64,000 bases of DNA from Ischnura elegans (taxonomy: Eukaryota > Arthropoda > Insecta > Odonata > Coenagrionidae): positions 56,704,968-56,768,967 of the forward strand of contig NC_060257.1 of assembly GCF_921293095.1 (NCBI RefSeq), given 5' to 3'. The translations under genes were made by a program, and so were the position numbers. Shown in pieces: positions 23,111 through 35,215 of this stretch. The notes beneath the pieces were generated by a model that saw only the letters and a list, made by a program, of their open reading frames with translations, made no database searches and was not told the origin of the DNA. How positions within the stretch are numbered: position 1 is the first letter of the stretch; every line of letters begins with the position of its first letter.

Positions 23111-24074
23111 TTCAGAACGTTTATCGAACATAACCTTAGAAGTATATGCAGAAGGAAAAATTTACTTGGTAAGCAACAGTGATGTAATTTCACATTGAGC
23201 AAGATGGCTATGGCACAAAGTTTAAATGGAGTGAAAGTTAAAGGACACAACCATTGAGAAGACGAAACTCAAGGTAAGCGAAAAAGGAGTGCAAATGAGG
23301 CCAACGTGAAAGTTAATTGCGGAAGACATATCAGTAAGTGACAAACATTAACATGTACCGTCATAACAATGGTCTGCAACGGTTTAAATGAAGTTAAAAA
23401 CTTCTCATTCAAATACCTGTTCATATCTCAGACTCAAGTAAGAGTTTGAGTTCTATTTTGGAAACTAACTTGGACTCAACTCACTTGAGCTAACGTAATT
23501 GTGGTAACGTTCAGTTATAAAATTTTCAAAATAATACATTAACCTAAACTACCAACACAAAACTGAAATGTATTCTACATAGCTGATATTTCCAGGTACT
23601 GGAATGCACTCCGGAAAGATATACAATTGACAGTTTGTGACTACTTTCAAAATAGAATTATTCAACTACATATTTTTGGAAAATAAAAAGTTGTGAGCAG
23701 AATGTATCCTAAATTTAGTTTTTACTTCATTCTTTGACATATTATGACAATATTATGCTAGATCTGTACATTTTTTCTGCGGGAGTGTAAACTCTTGGAA
23801 TTCCTGCAAATTCTTATATAATTTGTTAGCTTTCCCCATTTTTCTTACTCAAATTCCATTCTGCTCTAATCCAAAAATATTTCTCGTTTTAGGTCTATTT
23901 TTATATTGTGCGGACGTTTTTGTTGCAATGAGTGAGGAACTATTTATTTAATATGCCTATTGTTGTTCATCGGACTTTGTTATTTCTCATTTTTTTCTAA
24001 TTTTAAAATCAAATAAAATTTTTATTTCTGTAAATTCTTTAGGACCTCATGTGTGCACGACAGTAAAGGTTGAT
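23111..24074. other. intergenic, nothing recognised
   Basis: No gene or repeat supported. Confidence 0.45.
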
Positions 24075-24236
24075 TATTATTATTACTAAAATATTTCCAC
24101 TCTTGGTTTACTGCCCATCAAAAAATAGAATTATCGGAGCACATTATCGCATGTGGAAATATTTTTATGGGAGGTTTTTCATTTCAAAAATTTAAAACCG
24201 CAGCGGTGGATATTTGGGAATTTGGCGATTCGATAA
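24075..24236 (+). repeat. satellite-flanking repeat shared with 54.9 kb
   Basis: From ATTATTACTAAAATATTTCC through GGTGGATATTTGGGAATTTG, similar (about 85%) to 54884-55040, which lies inside the 2566-bp TIR element. It directly precedes the 247-bp array. Confidence 0.8.
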
Positions 24237-25961
24237 GAGTGGTGACTCAACTTATCAACCAACGGGTCTGCATAGAGGAGGTCCAACTCCATCCCATAGA
24301 AGGCTGATTTCTGTTGCCACTTCGGTCGCATTTTCATCGGTTTTCAAAAACGTCCGCGACGCGGTGATGAGTGAAATGCGATCCACTTTTTTTTTACAAT
24401 ATCTTGCAGTATAATGTTTGTCATTGCGAGGAACAGCATTGAAAAGTAATAAATTTGGTAAATCGCATCATCATGTGCATATTAGAGTGGTGACTCAACT
24501 TATCAACCAACGGGTCTGCATAGAGGAGATCCAACTCCATCCCATAGAAGGCTGATTTCTGTTGCCACTTCGGTCGCATTTTCATCGGTTTTCAAAAACG
24601 TCCGCGACGCGGTGATGAGTGAAATGCGATCCACTTTTTTTTACAATATTTTGCAGTATAATGTTTGTCATTGCGAGGAACAGCATTGAAAAGTAATAAA
24701 TTTGGTAAATCGCATCATCATGTGCATATTAGAGTGGTGACTCAACTTATCAACCAACGGGTCTGCAAAGAGGAGGTCCAACTCCATCCCATAGAAGGCT
24801 GATTTCTGTTTGCCACTTCTGTCGCATTTTTATCGGTTTTCAAAAACGTCCGCGACGCGGTGATGAGTGAAATGCGATCCAATTTTTTACAATATTTTGC
24901 AGTATAATGTTTGTCATTGCGAGAAACAGCATTGAAAAGTAATAAATTTGGTAAATCGCATCATCATGTGCATATTAGAGTGGTGACTCAACTTATCAAC
25001 CAACGGGTCTGCATAGAGGAGATCCAACTCCATCCCATAGAAGGCTGATTTCTGTTGCCACTTCGGTCGCATTTTCATCGGTTTTCAAAAACGTCCGCGA
25101 CGCGGTGATGAGTGAAATGCGATCCACTTTTTTTTACAATATTTTGCAGTATAATGTTTGTCATTGCGAGGAACAGCATTGAAAAGTAATAAATTTGGTA
25201 AATCGCATCATCATGTGCATATTAGAGTGGTGACTCAACTTATCAACCAACGGGTCTGCAAAGAGGAGGTCCAACTCCATCCCATAGAAGGCTGATTTCT
25301 GTTTGCCACTTCTGTCGCATTTTTATCGGTTTTCAAAAACGTCCGCGACGCGGTGATGAGTGAAATGCGATCCAATTTTTTACAATATTTTGCAGTATAA
25401 TGTTTGTCATTGCGAGAAACAGCATTGAAAAGTAATAAATTTGGTAAATCGCATCATCATGTGCATATTAGAGTGGTGACTCAACTTATCAACCAACGGG
25501 TCTGCATAGAGGAGATCCAACTCCATCCCATAGAAGGCTGATTTCTGTTGCCACTTCGGTCGCATTTTCATCGGTTTTCAAAAACGTCCGCGACGCGGTG
25601 ATGAGTGAAATGCGATCCACTTTTTTTTACAATATTTTGCCGTGTAATGTTTGTCATTGCGAGGAACAGCATTGAAAAGTAATAAATTTGGTAAATCGCA
25701 TCATCATGTGCATATTAGAGTGGTGACTCAACTTATCAACCAACGGGTCTGCATAGAGGAGATCCAACTCCATCCCATAGAAGGCTGATTTCTGTTGCCA
25801 CTTCGGTCGCATTTTCATCGGTTTTCAAAAACGTCCGCGACGCGGTGATGAGTGAAATGCGATCCACTTTTTTTTACAATATTTTGCCGTATAATGTTTG
25901 TCATTGCGAGGAACAGCATTGAAAAGTAATAAATTTGGTAAATCGCATCATCATGTGCATA
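24237..25961 (+). repeat. 247-bp satellite, seven tandem copies
   Basis: Copies start (GAGTGGTGACTCAACTTATC) at 24237, 24485, 24732, 24978, 25225, 25471 and 25718, so periods are 246-248 bp. Copies 3 and 5 share a variant set (GCAAAGAGGAGGTCC, GTTTGCCACTTCTGTCGC, GATCCAATTTTTTAC, GCGAGAAAC). Copies 2, 4, 6 and 7 share another (GCATAGAGGAGATCC, GTTGCCACTTCGGTCGC, GATCCACTTTTTTTTAC). Order is 1-A-B-A-B-A-A, showing a dimeric higher-order unit of about 493 bp; copies 6 and 7 also share GCCGT in place of GCAGT. No long reading frame is conserved across copies. Confidence 0.97.
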
Positions 25962-26445
25962 AATATTGGTTGATACCCCTAATTATACCTTATTTACCTG
26001 TGAAACTCACATCAATTTGTCTGTCAGTGACGCGAGTATCGACTTTTGTAAAAACCATTTAAATGCACGGTGGGTAACAACATATTTAGAGACCGACTTG
26101 AGGATCATGCCACATAACATTCGTGGCGAAACTGCTGTCAATATAAACAACGAACACGGTGGAAAATCCGAGAATGTACTATCATTCACTGTGAATATTC
26201 TTTCCCGAATCCTTACGTGTTTCTCCATGTATTTGTGTTTTTTTCCATTGCAAAGTCATGTATTCACTTGGGTAAAACCACTCATTGTTACCACTCATCC
26301 GAATGGTCAACTTGTACCTTTAATTATAATAATAGTAATAATAATAATCTTTTATATCACATTATCATGTGTATAAATTTCGGTCAACACCCCTAATTAT
26401 TCTATATTTCGCCGTGAAACTCCTACAATATTTCTGTTCGGTGAT
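25940..26445 (+). repeat. 85-bp direct repeat pair right of the satellite
   Basis: ATCATGTGCATAAATATTGG..TGATACCCCTAATTAT..CCGTGAAACTC-type sequence at 25948-26030 recurs, diverged, at 26364-26445. The first copy is joined to the end of the satellite. Confidence 0.65.
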
Positions 26446-29400
26446 GAAAGGGAAAGTATTTTTTCGGGGCCTTTGATGCCTTCATTTATAGCTGTTAGTT
26501 AGTGCTAAAAAATCGATGAAAAACTCTTACAATTATAGGTTCATTTACAATAGGGTATTGCAAAATAAAAAAATTCTTAGCTAAATTAAATGCAAAATAT
26601 TCACTAATTCCTTAAGTACGTAATCCCTAACCATTACAAAGATATTGAAAGTTATTGCCGCTAAATAAATGTCTCCTAGAATTCTTTTTTCTAAGTAATT
26701 AGGTAAGTTTCGCCACTTGCATGGTGTTTGAGTTCCCCAAATGACTGCCCATGATTATAACTCTCATTCAGTTAAAGTTCTCACAGGGGAATTAGGAAAT
26801 AATAGGAGTTTTGAAGATATGGCACTAAATTCTTTCCTTCCCAATCAACACTTTGAGTGTTAATTACGTAATATTATCTTCTCGAGAAACTTCATAGAGC
26901 TGCGGGAAACGTAATATTATGTCTTTTTGAATTTGATCGTCTTTTATGTATCCGCCGTATCCGGTCGGATATCTACCTAGAGTTGTTCTTTAGACGAGTT
27001 AACGCATAGAAAATACACTAAATCGTAGAGTTGTAGACATGGCTTGTATCTAGAATCTATAATACACTAGATCCTATATTTTAGATTTTTATTCAACTTT
27101 CTATGTACTGCAGAAAAATTACTAAAAATTTCTAAAATTTGGGGAAAAAAAGCCTAGCTCTGGAGTAAGAGATTGAATGTCAGTGGCTAGCACTAACAGT
27201 GTTAACACCGTTTTATATAAATTTAGTAATTTTGACCTAACGCTCATAAATGCAGTCAGAATTAGTTCTAACTAATATAGTTATAGAACGCGGTTGACGA
27301 CGAGAAATAAGAAACTTTGAAAGAGCCGTTGAAGGTAGGGTAAAATGCCTTCCTAAGGTCGGCGGAATATGAATGAAGCATACAGACGTAGAGCCTTGAG
27401 TCTAAATGAGATTGAAGCCACCGTGGAAGTTCCCACGAAAAATTCGAAAAGTTCGATCATCAGCAATTCAAGGGAGACTTCGGTCGGGAAAGTGAAAGGA
27501 ATTGACCTCCCTGCTGCGAACATGATAAGTAGCTCGCCGTTGAGTTTAGTCGACGGTAGAATATTAGTAACGACGAAAGGACGCCAGCATCGGCTTGCCT
27601 GCGGTTATGCGTTCTATCCCCGATAAAAAGAAGGTTATCCTCAGACAGTGATTAAGGGGGGATTAGCTTTGGCGGTTTATACAACGTGTTAGTGGGCGCT
27701 AAATTTATTGACGGTGTAATTGTTAAGGTGGCACCCACAGGATGGTACTGGGCTCCGTTATTGTTTTCCAAAAACATTTTAGTGATAAAATTTACAAATA
27801 AGAGACACCTTGAACATACCTACCCCTTGCTCTACACGCTTTTTAAAAAATTGCTTCGCATGTTTGTTTCGTCGATGGAATCTTGTAACTTATTTTTAGC
27901 CCACTTCCTATCGTGGGATCGGCTTGAAATATTTCACAGTTCCTTACTTCTAATGGCAACAGAATAGTCAATAATCAGGCATTTTAAATTTTATTCCTTG
28001 TGCTGTTATAAATTAACTAAATTTCCCGACAGAAAAATAGGTCTAAATTTGCTTATTAAATGGCGGTAGTTATATTTTTTTTGCAAAAATTGCTTTAACA
28101 GCTCTCGTTTTATCGATTACATTTTTCAACGCTAAAAAGTAGAAAGTAATAATAAATTTAAAAAAATATTAAAAAACCTCACGTTTTTCATTAATCTATG
28201 ACGGTTGCGACGCATAGAGGTTGGCCCAATCACAACGCTAATCTCACACGTTATATTGCGCCGATTTTTCAGAGTTATTATTTTCCTTAACCCATTTTCC
28301 AAAAAAAACAAGGGTGTGAGGGCGCGCGGTACATGAGATTATATAGGATAATTGCATTCATTCCACCAATTCATACCTGACCAATTTCATTGTTCGAAAT
28401 CGTTTCCTTTGTCTAGGAGAACCTCAAGACTTCGGAATATCAAAATAAAAGTTAGTCACACGTTATGGAAAAGTTAAACTACCTTTTAATTCAATAAGTC
28501 GATCTTCCACTTTATACGTTAGCATAATAATTTGTACACAAACGAACAATGTTCTTTAAAAAACTATGTAATGCGGCAATGCTTGCGCTCAGTCTAAGAT
28601 TACATATATCTCTCACTTTTAATTCCTGTCAAAGCTCACTTCAATCATTTTGTGATAGTGGTTCGTTCCTTACAAATGAAGAACGTAATATGAAGCCACA
28701 ATTTTAATGAAAAATAAATAATTTATATTCATCCCGATTCTTGATTACTTCGATTAATTGTATCAAAGTCCATTAATCATTCAATTCATTGGTTACATAT
28801 TATCATATAATTAATGGATTAATCGAAAAAAAATCGATTATTTTCAACAAACGATTAATCGTTGCCATCCCTAACTATATCACACCTGAATGGGTTTTAT
28901 TTATTCATAACTTCGGTGTTGTCGTGTGAAATCCTCAATCCGCAAACATCGTACCGCTTTCTCGAAGCTTCCACGAGTGTTCGTAAACCTTTCAATAATC
29001 GACAAAATACGTCACGATAGCGCCAGGCAATTCTTTTTAAATTCTTTGCGCTAGGAAATGTTTGAAGCGTCCGTGGATTTTTTTTCTTTACTATGCCGGT
29101 TGCACACAGGTGACATGGCTCTCAGTGTTCCAGTCCCCCAGTGCCCTTTAAGACGAGTTGAACTCATCATGCCAGCTTGAATGGAATTGTTATTTACGAT
29201 CTAAATGGAAACAAGGCCTTCGGCATAGTAGGTCCGTAACATTTTTAAGTCAAAGAAATAAATACTTCCAACCTGTTTCTTTGGAAGTCTCTGAAGTAAC
29301 AAACTTGTTAATAAATATAAGGCTTCACTGTTATTTTGATGCATATAAAAAAATCTGTTTTGACATTTTAAAATTGAACTGAAAGAGAAATTGAATTAAG

Positions 29401-29636
29401 AGAGTAATCGAGTGGTTATTATCAGTTCAAAGGGAAGGAGATTTACACAATTTTATGTTATCATCTAGGCCATCATTTTAACATAAAGTATTCCTTTCGT
29501 AATTCCTATCGTAGGCAATTGTTTAAAAACTTCCGATGTAGAGGCCTCACTGTGCTGCTATCGGGGGTAATGGAAATAAATAAATGAGTAAGTCACACAA
29601 CATCTATAACCCCTGTTATCTTTTCTTATCCTTGGT
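26446..29636. other. intergenic, no supported gene
   Basis: An 85-codon frame at 27369-27626 (+) starting MNEAYRRRALSLNEIEATVE is somewhat GC-richer than its surroundings but matches nothing I know. At 28.84-28.88 kb ACGATTAATCGTTGCCATCC resembles the right end of a hAT-like MITE, but no left end was found. Confidence 0.4.
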
Positions 29637-30002
29637 TCAAATATGTCAATGTCACATTCTTGGGTTTTAATAGATTGTCAACCCTTCGTAGAACCCTGAT
29701 CAAAACCTTCGGTTTCCTATTTTTCACAATCTGTTGATGGTGATATTTGGAAGGAGGCGAGCCTGCAGCTGAGGTCATTTGCGCCATAAGGAAAGGGTAA
29801 GGAATGGTGGAGAAAAACTCAGCGTCGGCATTAGCCTGCCTTTGACTAAAGGCACCAAAGGAACCACGGCTCTACGTCCCATCCGACGGACGGTGTGCTG
29901 AACTTCGTATTCCCCCCACGAAACACCCAAGCTGGGAGTCTCTGAAAAATCTCTGCCATCGCCGGGATTTAAATCTTAGCTCACTGGGTGGGAAGCTAGC
30001 GC
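29637..30002 (-). repeat. SINE family 1, copy 2 (minus strand)
   Basis: Shares with 61597-61955 the sequence GGGTTTTAATAGATTGTCA, ATTTGCGCCAT..AGGAAAGGGTA, CGTCGGCATTAGCCTG, CGTCCCATCCGACGGACGG and CGCCGGGATTTAAATC. On the minus strand the last part forms a B-box-like GATTTAAATCCCGGCG, consistent with a tRNA-derived head. Confidence 0.75.
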
Positions 30003-32583
30003 TCTCTCCTCCCTTTATACTAAGCTGGAATGTCCTTAAAAATCATGGGGAAAAAGATTTTAAGCTTTCTCTTTGGATTGCTTAAGTACATTCTTTCCGG
30101 GTTTTCTACCCACCTCGCACCTTTGCACAGGCTCGTAGCCTAGGTAGCGTAAGTGGGCTTATTCCCTCAGAAATATTTTCCAGGGTGGCTTCTACCCACA
30201 ATACATCTGATGAGGAGATCACTACCCCAATGACACTCAAACTTTTGACCCTATTTTTCGATATAGTTACATTTTGTAATGTCTCCCAATCACCGACGAT
30301 GAATTGAAATTTAAGGTCTACGCAAACGAAACGTGGCCGATTTAATGAAATGTATGGAGTTCCGATGCGGGGGTTTTGGCAAAGAATACCAGTATGGTCA
30401 ATCCGCACACCGCATAAGCTCTACCGTAGCTAAGCTGAAGCAAAATTTTTGGGTATGGGCCTGCCTTGGCCTGTGTTATGCCAAATCTATTTTTGTATAC
30501 ATTGACAGTCCTGAGTAAAGCCAAGCTTGCCTTTAACCATCAAGTAGTCGCTCGAGATAAGTTACGAAAGTAATCGCGTCGGGTAATATTGACCCAGAAT
30601 TTGAACCGTTATAGTAATAATGGACAAATGATTAGAAATAAAACTGGGTTTTATTAATAAAAACTAAAAGTATTAGAAGCTTTTTACATTATTTTTGTCA
30701 TAAGATTAATAGGTCTAGGCGTAGATAAGCTGCAGGTACTGACTTCAAAACTATTACCTTAACTATCACAAAGATTCAAAAGATTCCGTGGTCTAAGCGT
30801 ATCTTTATAGATGAGCTGCAAGTACTGACTTATTAACTATTATCTTAACTATTACAAACGTGTCGTAAAGTGGTATTTTTTAAAACGCAAAAACTTGCGG
30901 GTCGAAAAGCTAAATCATGAAAATTTCAAACCCAGTGAAACCCAAAATCATGACACATAATGCATCTATCCGGAAAAAATGGCATGGAGAGAAAGAGAAA
31001 GGTTTTTTTGGAGATTACATGGGACGCAAATCGCTAAAATATTCAACTGCATGTAAGTTTTATTCATTAAAAAAAACTATCGGGTCATACAGACCTCATG
31101 CGATTACTTCAGGGTTAATAGTGATTTGTGCCCAAAATAGTGAACCGATCGCTTCTAATTCTTATTGAGATATATGTCTTCTGTCAAGGATATTTAAGTT
31201 TAAATCTAGAGGACCCACGGTACATGATCGAGGTCTATCGCTTCGGGCGACGATTCCCAGGAGGCTCGCCAAAGAAATAGCTCACCTCGCCTGTGAGATC
31301 GTTCGAGTAATTGCCAAAAAGTTCTGGAAGTGAAAGTAGGGCGCTGTTCCTGTGAACACACAACGATTTTTTGCCTGCCGATAGAGACTACAGGGAACAA
31401 TAAATCTGATGAATTTCCATCGGAAACCTTTCCTGGATATATGATGTAATGGCAATAAATTTGAATAAATAACACCCGTGTATCACATTCTGCTTTAGGC
31501 GCATGTACGTTAAATAAATAAAAAAATCCTCTGATGGTCACTGGGTAGTCATGGTAAAGTTTGGGACCCACCTTAGCACCCATTTAAGAATAAAAATTTG
31601 ACTACTTCTGTTTATTAAGGACTATTATATACAATCTACCATATGCATAGTGGTATTTTTTATCTTATGCTGCTGTCCATTAGAGACTATTATGCAATGT
31701 CATGCAAACACAATGTTTTGTTAATGTTTTTGCCTGGGTAACGCATGTTTTTGTTTTTGAAGGTATCCTTACCTCAGGAATAACCTTAAACACTACCTAA
31801 ATCTTTCATATTCGATGTAAATAAAGTTGTGTATATTATTTGATGGAAGAATAAAGAATTATTATTAACTTAATTTATCGATACTTAGCGCTTAGCGCCA
31901 ATAAATGGCTAAATCAGTAATATTACCACGTTTTATTATAATCACATTCCTGTTTGCGTGTTTGACCTTATAGACAAAATCTTGCAGCTCAAATTTAGAC
32001 CTTTTCCTGAATAGTTAGGGTGCGAAAATTTTCTGGATAGCTCAGAACTGGATGAAAATACAAAGATCTTACTTTTAGCATGACCTCATGAAATAAATAG
32101 GTACTTGCCGGTCAATAGATATCATCCTTATCTCATAGCGAAAGCGAATGTAATCTTGCATTAGCCACACGTTTTTAGTTGTTGATATCTAAAATGTTCC
32201 ACTAAAACTTGTTGTAGATTTTCATCAAACATAATTAAAAATTTCAATAATTTAAGAGGCTGTAGGTCGTTATTTTTGTCTTTAATAAAACGTGTTTTTT
32301 TTTATAAAAATATATTTTCCATATGGTACAATTTTAACAACTACAAAAGTTTGAAAAGTGACTTCGATTCTTGCAACAATAGAAACTTTTGCTTTAAAAT
32401 GAAAATTGAAGTAATGAAATGGGACGATTCGTCATTTATACAATCAGAAATCGCCATTAAAAAAGTTGGATTGTGAGGATTTTAATAAAATTCTATTTTC
32501 AAATATTTCAGTCGTCAACTGTTCCATTTTTTGTTGAAAATCCTATAACTACGCAGTTACCCTGACAATGAGCACAGATATGA
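30003..32583. other. intergenic, no supported gene
   Basis: A weak tandem pair at about 30719-30860 (GATAAGCTGCAGGTACTGACTT / GATGAGCTGCAAGTACTGACTT). Minus-strand frames of about 100 and 125 codons (30.1-30.4 and 31.2-31.6 kb) match no family I know. Confidence 0.45.
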
Positions 32584-32753
32584 AGTGAAACTTTGCACTT
32601 TCCATATAAAAATTTATTACACTAGAGTCGACATGTTTCGCTGCACTGCAGCATTATCAAGACTTCAACAAGACAAGACAATTATCAAGCGAAACATGTC
32701 GACTCTAGTGTAATAAATTTTTATGTGGAAAGTGCAGTGTTTCACTTCATATC
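32584..32753. repeat. hairpin-forming inverted repeat
   Basis: Arms of about 65 nt, from GAAGTGAAACTTTGCACTTT through ACACTAGAGTCGACATGTTT to CGCT, and its inverse AGCGAAACATGTCGACTCTA onward, are nearly identical and separated by about 45 nt. The loop side contains CTTGATAAT..GCAGCGAAACATGTC on the minus strand, a degenerate hammerhead-like core. Confidence 0.85.
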
Positions 32754-33407
32754 TCATGATGGATCTCCACAAAGTATCTGCCTCATCCATCCAATTCAGC
32801 AATGAGCACAACAAATAAGCGAAATATGTATAAAAGGGCAGCAAGATAAAAAAAATTTGTGGAAGTATTACACATCCTTAACGCAGTTATATACTGTACT
32901 ATCTTCCCAAGCAAAAATATTTTTCTGAGCAGATTGCGTTGCGACCATAGTTTTGGGCAAAAAGTGGCATAATCGACCCTGAGTTTGGCAATTGATAAGA
33001 AATCAACGATTATTATTTCAATATGGAAGAAAAATCTGCTCGAGAGACCTTGAAACATGGGAAACAATGAAAAAATGACCAGTGAAGAATTTGCCTGGAG
33101 ACCGCGACGTAGCGAACAGTCCGTCGGCATGCTTCACCCAACTCGCGATATAGTATCCGGAAACCGAATCGGCGAATAAAAAGATCGCGTCATTTGGGTA
33201 GCCGCTTGAAGGACAGGGCGATTCGTGGGCCTACTCAATCATCGACGAAGGTCGCTCGTCCTTCATCCGTCCAAATGCCTTTGTCTTGCGAGAGCGTGGG
33301 TGGTTCCCTCAAGATCAGCTGACGAATGCAGTTTCCGGGTGGCTCCCAAAATGGTCGAACCTCTTATTCGTTCCATTCTGACTATTATCGAGCGCAATAA
33401 ACCTCTC
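32754..33407. other. intergenic, partly GC-rich
   Basis: 33.1-33.4 kb is richer in G+C than its flanks, with chance frames on the + strand; no promoter or exon is supported. Confidence 0.4.
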
Positions 33408-33464
33408 TTAACCCATTATAACCCGATGTTGCTTTTGAGCAACATCAAAAATGTATGATGGAAA

Positions 33465-33885
33465 TAAAAATATAAAACTTTGTAAGGTTCACTACTTATC
33501 TAAATGGAAAATCAACATAACAATCTTCCCATCTTTGAAGGGAACCAGAAGATTAATACATGTAATAATGAATTTAAATTAAAAATAAAATAATTAATGT
33601 TAAAAATAAAAAGTTTATAAAAACATAATTCAAAATTTTTAAAATGTATCCTCAAAATTGGAAGTCGTTAATATCCACGGAAAATGAACGATTATAATGA
33701 AGTCGTGGCTACTATTACAATTAAACACACAGTTTTGACTTCTAATAACATGTATTATCTTTTAGTTAGACGGTAGAAGATGTAACCACGTAGATTTAAC
33801 CTGAAGATGTAACCACGTTACGAAACCCGGGTCGTGCCCATATTAAAATAATAGTGAACCTTACAAAGTTTTATTTCTTTATTTC
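33465..33885. repeat. nested repeat with inverted ends and hammerhead-like core
   Basis: AAAACTTTGTAAGGTTCACTA at 33473-33493 is inverted at 33851-33871 (TAGTGAACCTTACAAAGTTT). Between them GAAGATGTAACCACG occurs twice (33776, 33803), the second as part of a hammerhead-like motif. Such CTGAAGATG..CGAAAC sequences are typical of the terminal regions of Penelope-like elements. Confidence 0.6.
33801..33833 (+). ncRNA. hammerhead-ribozyme-like core
   Basis: CTGAAGA matches the CUGANGA box; GTAAC-CAC-GTTAC can form stem II; GAAAC follows, and CCGG then GTC gives a possible cleavage triplet. One extra T lies between the first box and stem II, and stem I would be only 2 bp, so activity is doubtful. 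Confidence 0.35.
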
Positions 33886-34123
33886 CAATATGAAGAGGTT
33901 TCACAAAGTAAAGCCTGAAGTTATCAGTTATAAAAAATGTATAAATTTACAGCTCTTTTGAGGATATATCTAAACTACGTACTACTTTGTGGTGTACAGT
34001 TTAATGAGGAAATATTTAGCTGCCACGATAGTTATGATCGAGTGTAAAATTGCCAAGTTTTCAAAATGAAAAATCTTGAAATTTGATAACTCCCAGAAGC
34101 ACCCTGGGGTTATAAAGGGTTAA

Positions 34124-34328
34124 GACAGAGTTAAAGTTAAGTACAGAGTCGCTTGTTTCGTGAAGTACATCAAAAAAAGGAAAATACAAGGTAATTTATT
34201 TGCATAATAATTAAATCATAATATGTTTAACATATAATGAAAGCATTGTCTATTTCCGCACTTCTTTCTTTCTTCAAAAACAGTTACGCCTAATCTGCTA
34301 GACTAGCTCTTTGGAGAAAAGATAGTTC
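34124..34328. other. intergenic spacer
   Basis: Nothing recognised apart from a CACTTCTTTCTTTCTTC stretch similar to sequence in the adjacent hairpin. Confidence 0.4.
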
Positions 34329-34492
34329 CCGGCGTAACTCGGTGAAAGTCTCTCATATTTGACAAAATGAAAGCACTTATCTATATCCACACTTCTGTAT
34401 TTCTATACGATAAAGAAGTGAAGAAAAGTAGAAAGCGATTAGTACTTTCGCTATGACAAATATAAAAGATTTTCACCGAATTACGCCAGAAA
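34329..34492. repeat. 164-bp hairpin-forming inverted repeat
   Basis: CCGGCGTAACTCGGTGAAAG..CATATTTGACAAAATGAAAG on the left pairs with the reverse complement of 34440-34491 (CTTTCGCTATGACAAATATA..TTTTCACCGAATTACGCCAG). Arms are about 50 nt at about 80% identity. Confidence 0.75.
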
Positions 34493-35099
34493 ATGAATCT
34501 TTTATTTTGAAATGTCAATGAAAAATTCTCGGATTTCCAGCAGAGTAAGGATAGTTTTGCATATCGAAAAGTTAGCCACAAGTTGTCTCACTCGTTTAGA
34601 TACCTGAGAATTTTTTATTGCAAAAATTCGCCGAGAAAAGACGAAATATATTCTACTGTATTATTCAGCCTATCAATCAAAATAGATTTTCATGAAAAGT
34701 TTTGTGAAATTCGGTCCAAAAACCATTATTTAGATAGACTGAAACCTTTGCGCACAACCTATTGCCAAATTAATCTTAAAAGGTTGAAAAAAACGATCGC
34801 TTAAGCGATTTCTCCTCCTTTTCTTTGGAAAACAAGTCTCCTACGTATCCATAACAGTGCGTGCGATCTAAACCGCTGGGTGACGGATACAATGACCATG
34901 AACGACCAGTGCTTCTCGAGCATACCAAGAAAAGCCATCGGTAGAATCCTAGTTGACCTATTCCGTTGCTCTTTAAGGATTCTAAAAAGGAAAAATCGAA
35001 AGAGCAGTCCTACATTGAAGGCCAAGAAACATAAAGCTGGCTCAATCGTAGAAGAAAATAGAAGAAATGGGCGAGGTAAAAGAATCGATACCGGAGTAA
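34493..35099. other. intergenic, nothing supported
   Basis: Two antiparallel 70-75 codon frames at 34.8-35.1 kb, unrecognised. Confidence 0.4.
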
Positions 35100-35102
35100 A
35101 GT

Positions 35103-35215
35103 AGTACTCGCCTGCAAAGCATGAGGTCGCGGGTTCGAGTCCCGCCTGGGTAAGTTACCCCTATCCAAGGCTTGGTTGTTCGTGTACGTTTAATTGTTAA
35201 ATTTGTTGAATTACC
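35103..35215 (+). repeat. tRNA-derived SINE (family 2)
   Basis: CTCGCCTGCAAAGCATGAGG then TCGCGGGTTCGAGTCCCGCC gives a tRNA-like anticodon and T arm with an intact B box (GGTTCGAGTCC), followed by a unique body (TTGGTTGTTCGTGTACGTTT). No acceptor stem closes, so this is a SINE rather than a functional tRNA. Confidence 0.65.

Larger units (their letters stand above)
33412..34119. mobile_element. piggyBac-like MITE, 708 bp
   Basis: The ends are CCCATTATAACCC and, inverted at the right, CCCTTTATAACCC (GGGTTATAAAGGG on the + strand), one mismatch in 13. Both sides carry TTAA (33408-33411, 34120-34123), the piggyBac superfamily target. No transposase is encoded. It contains a nested inverted repeat with ends near 33465 and 33885. 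Confidence 0.8.

Noticed and set aside
27369-27626. 85-codon + frame as a gene
   Set aside because: Looks somewhat coding in composition but has no homology I can recognise and no flanking gene signals.
28840-28885. hAT-like right end (CGATTAATCGTTGCCATCCC)
   Set aside because: No matching left end or 8-bp duplication found within the window.
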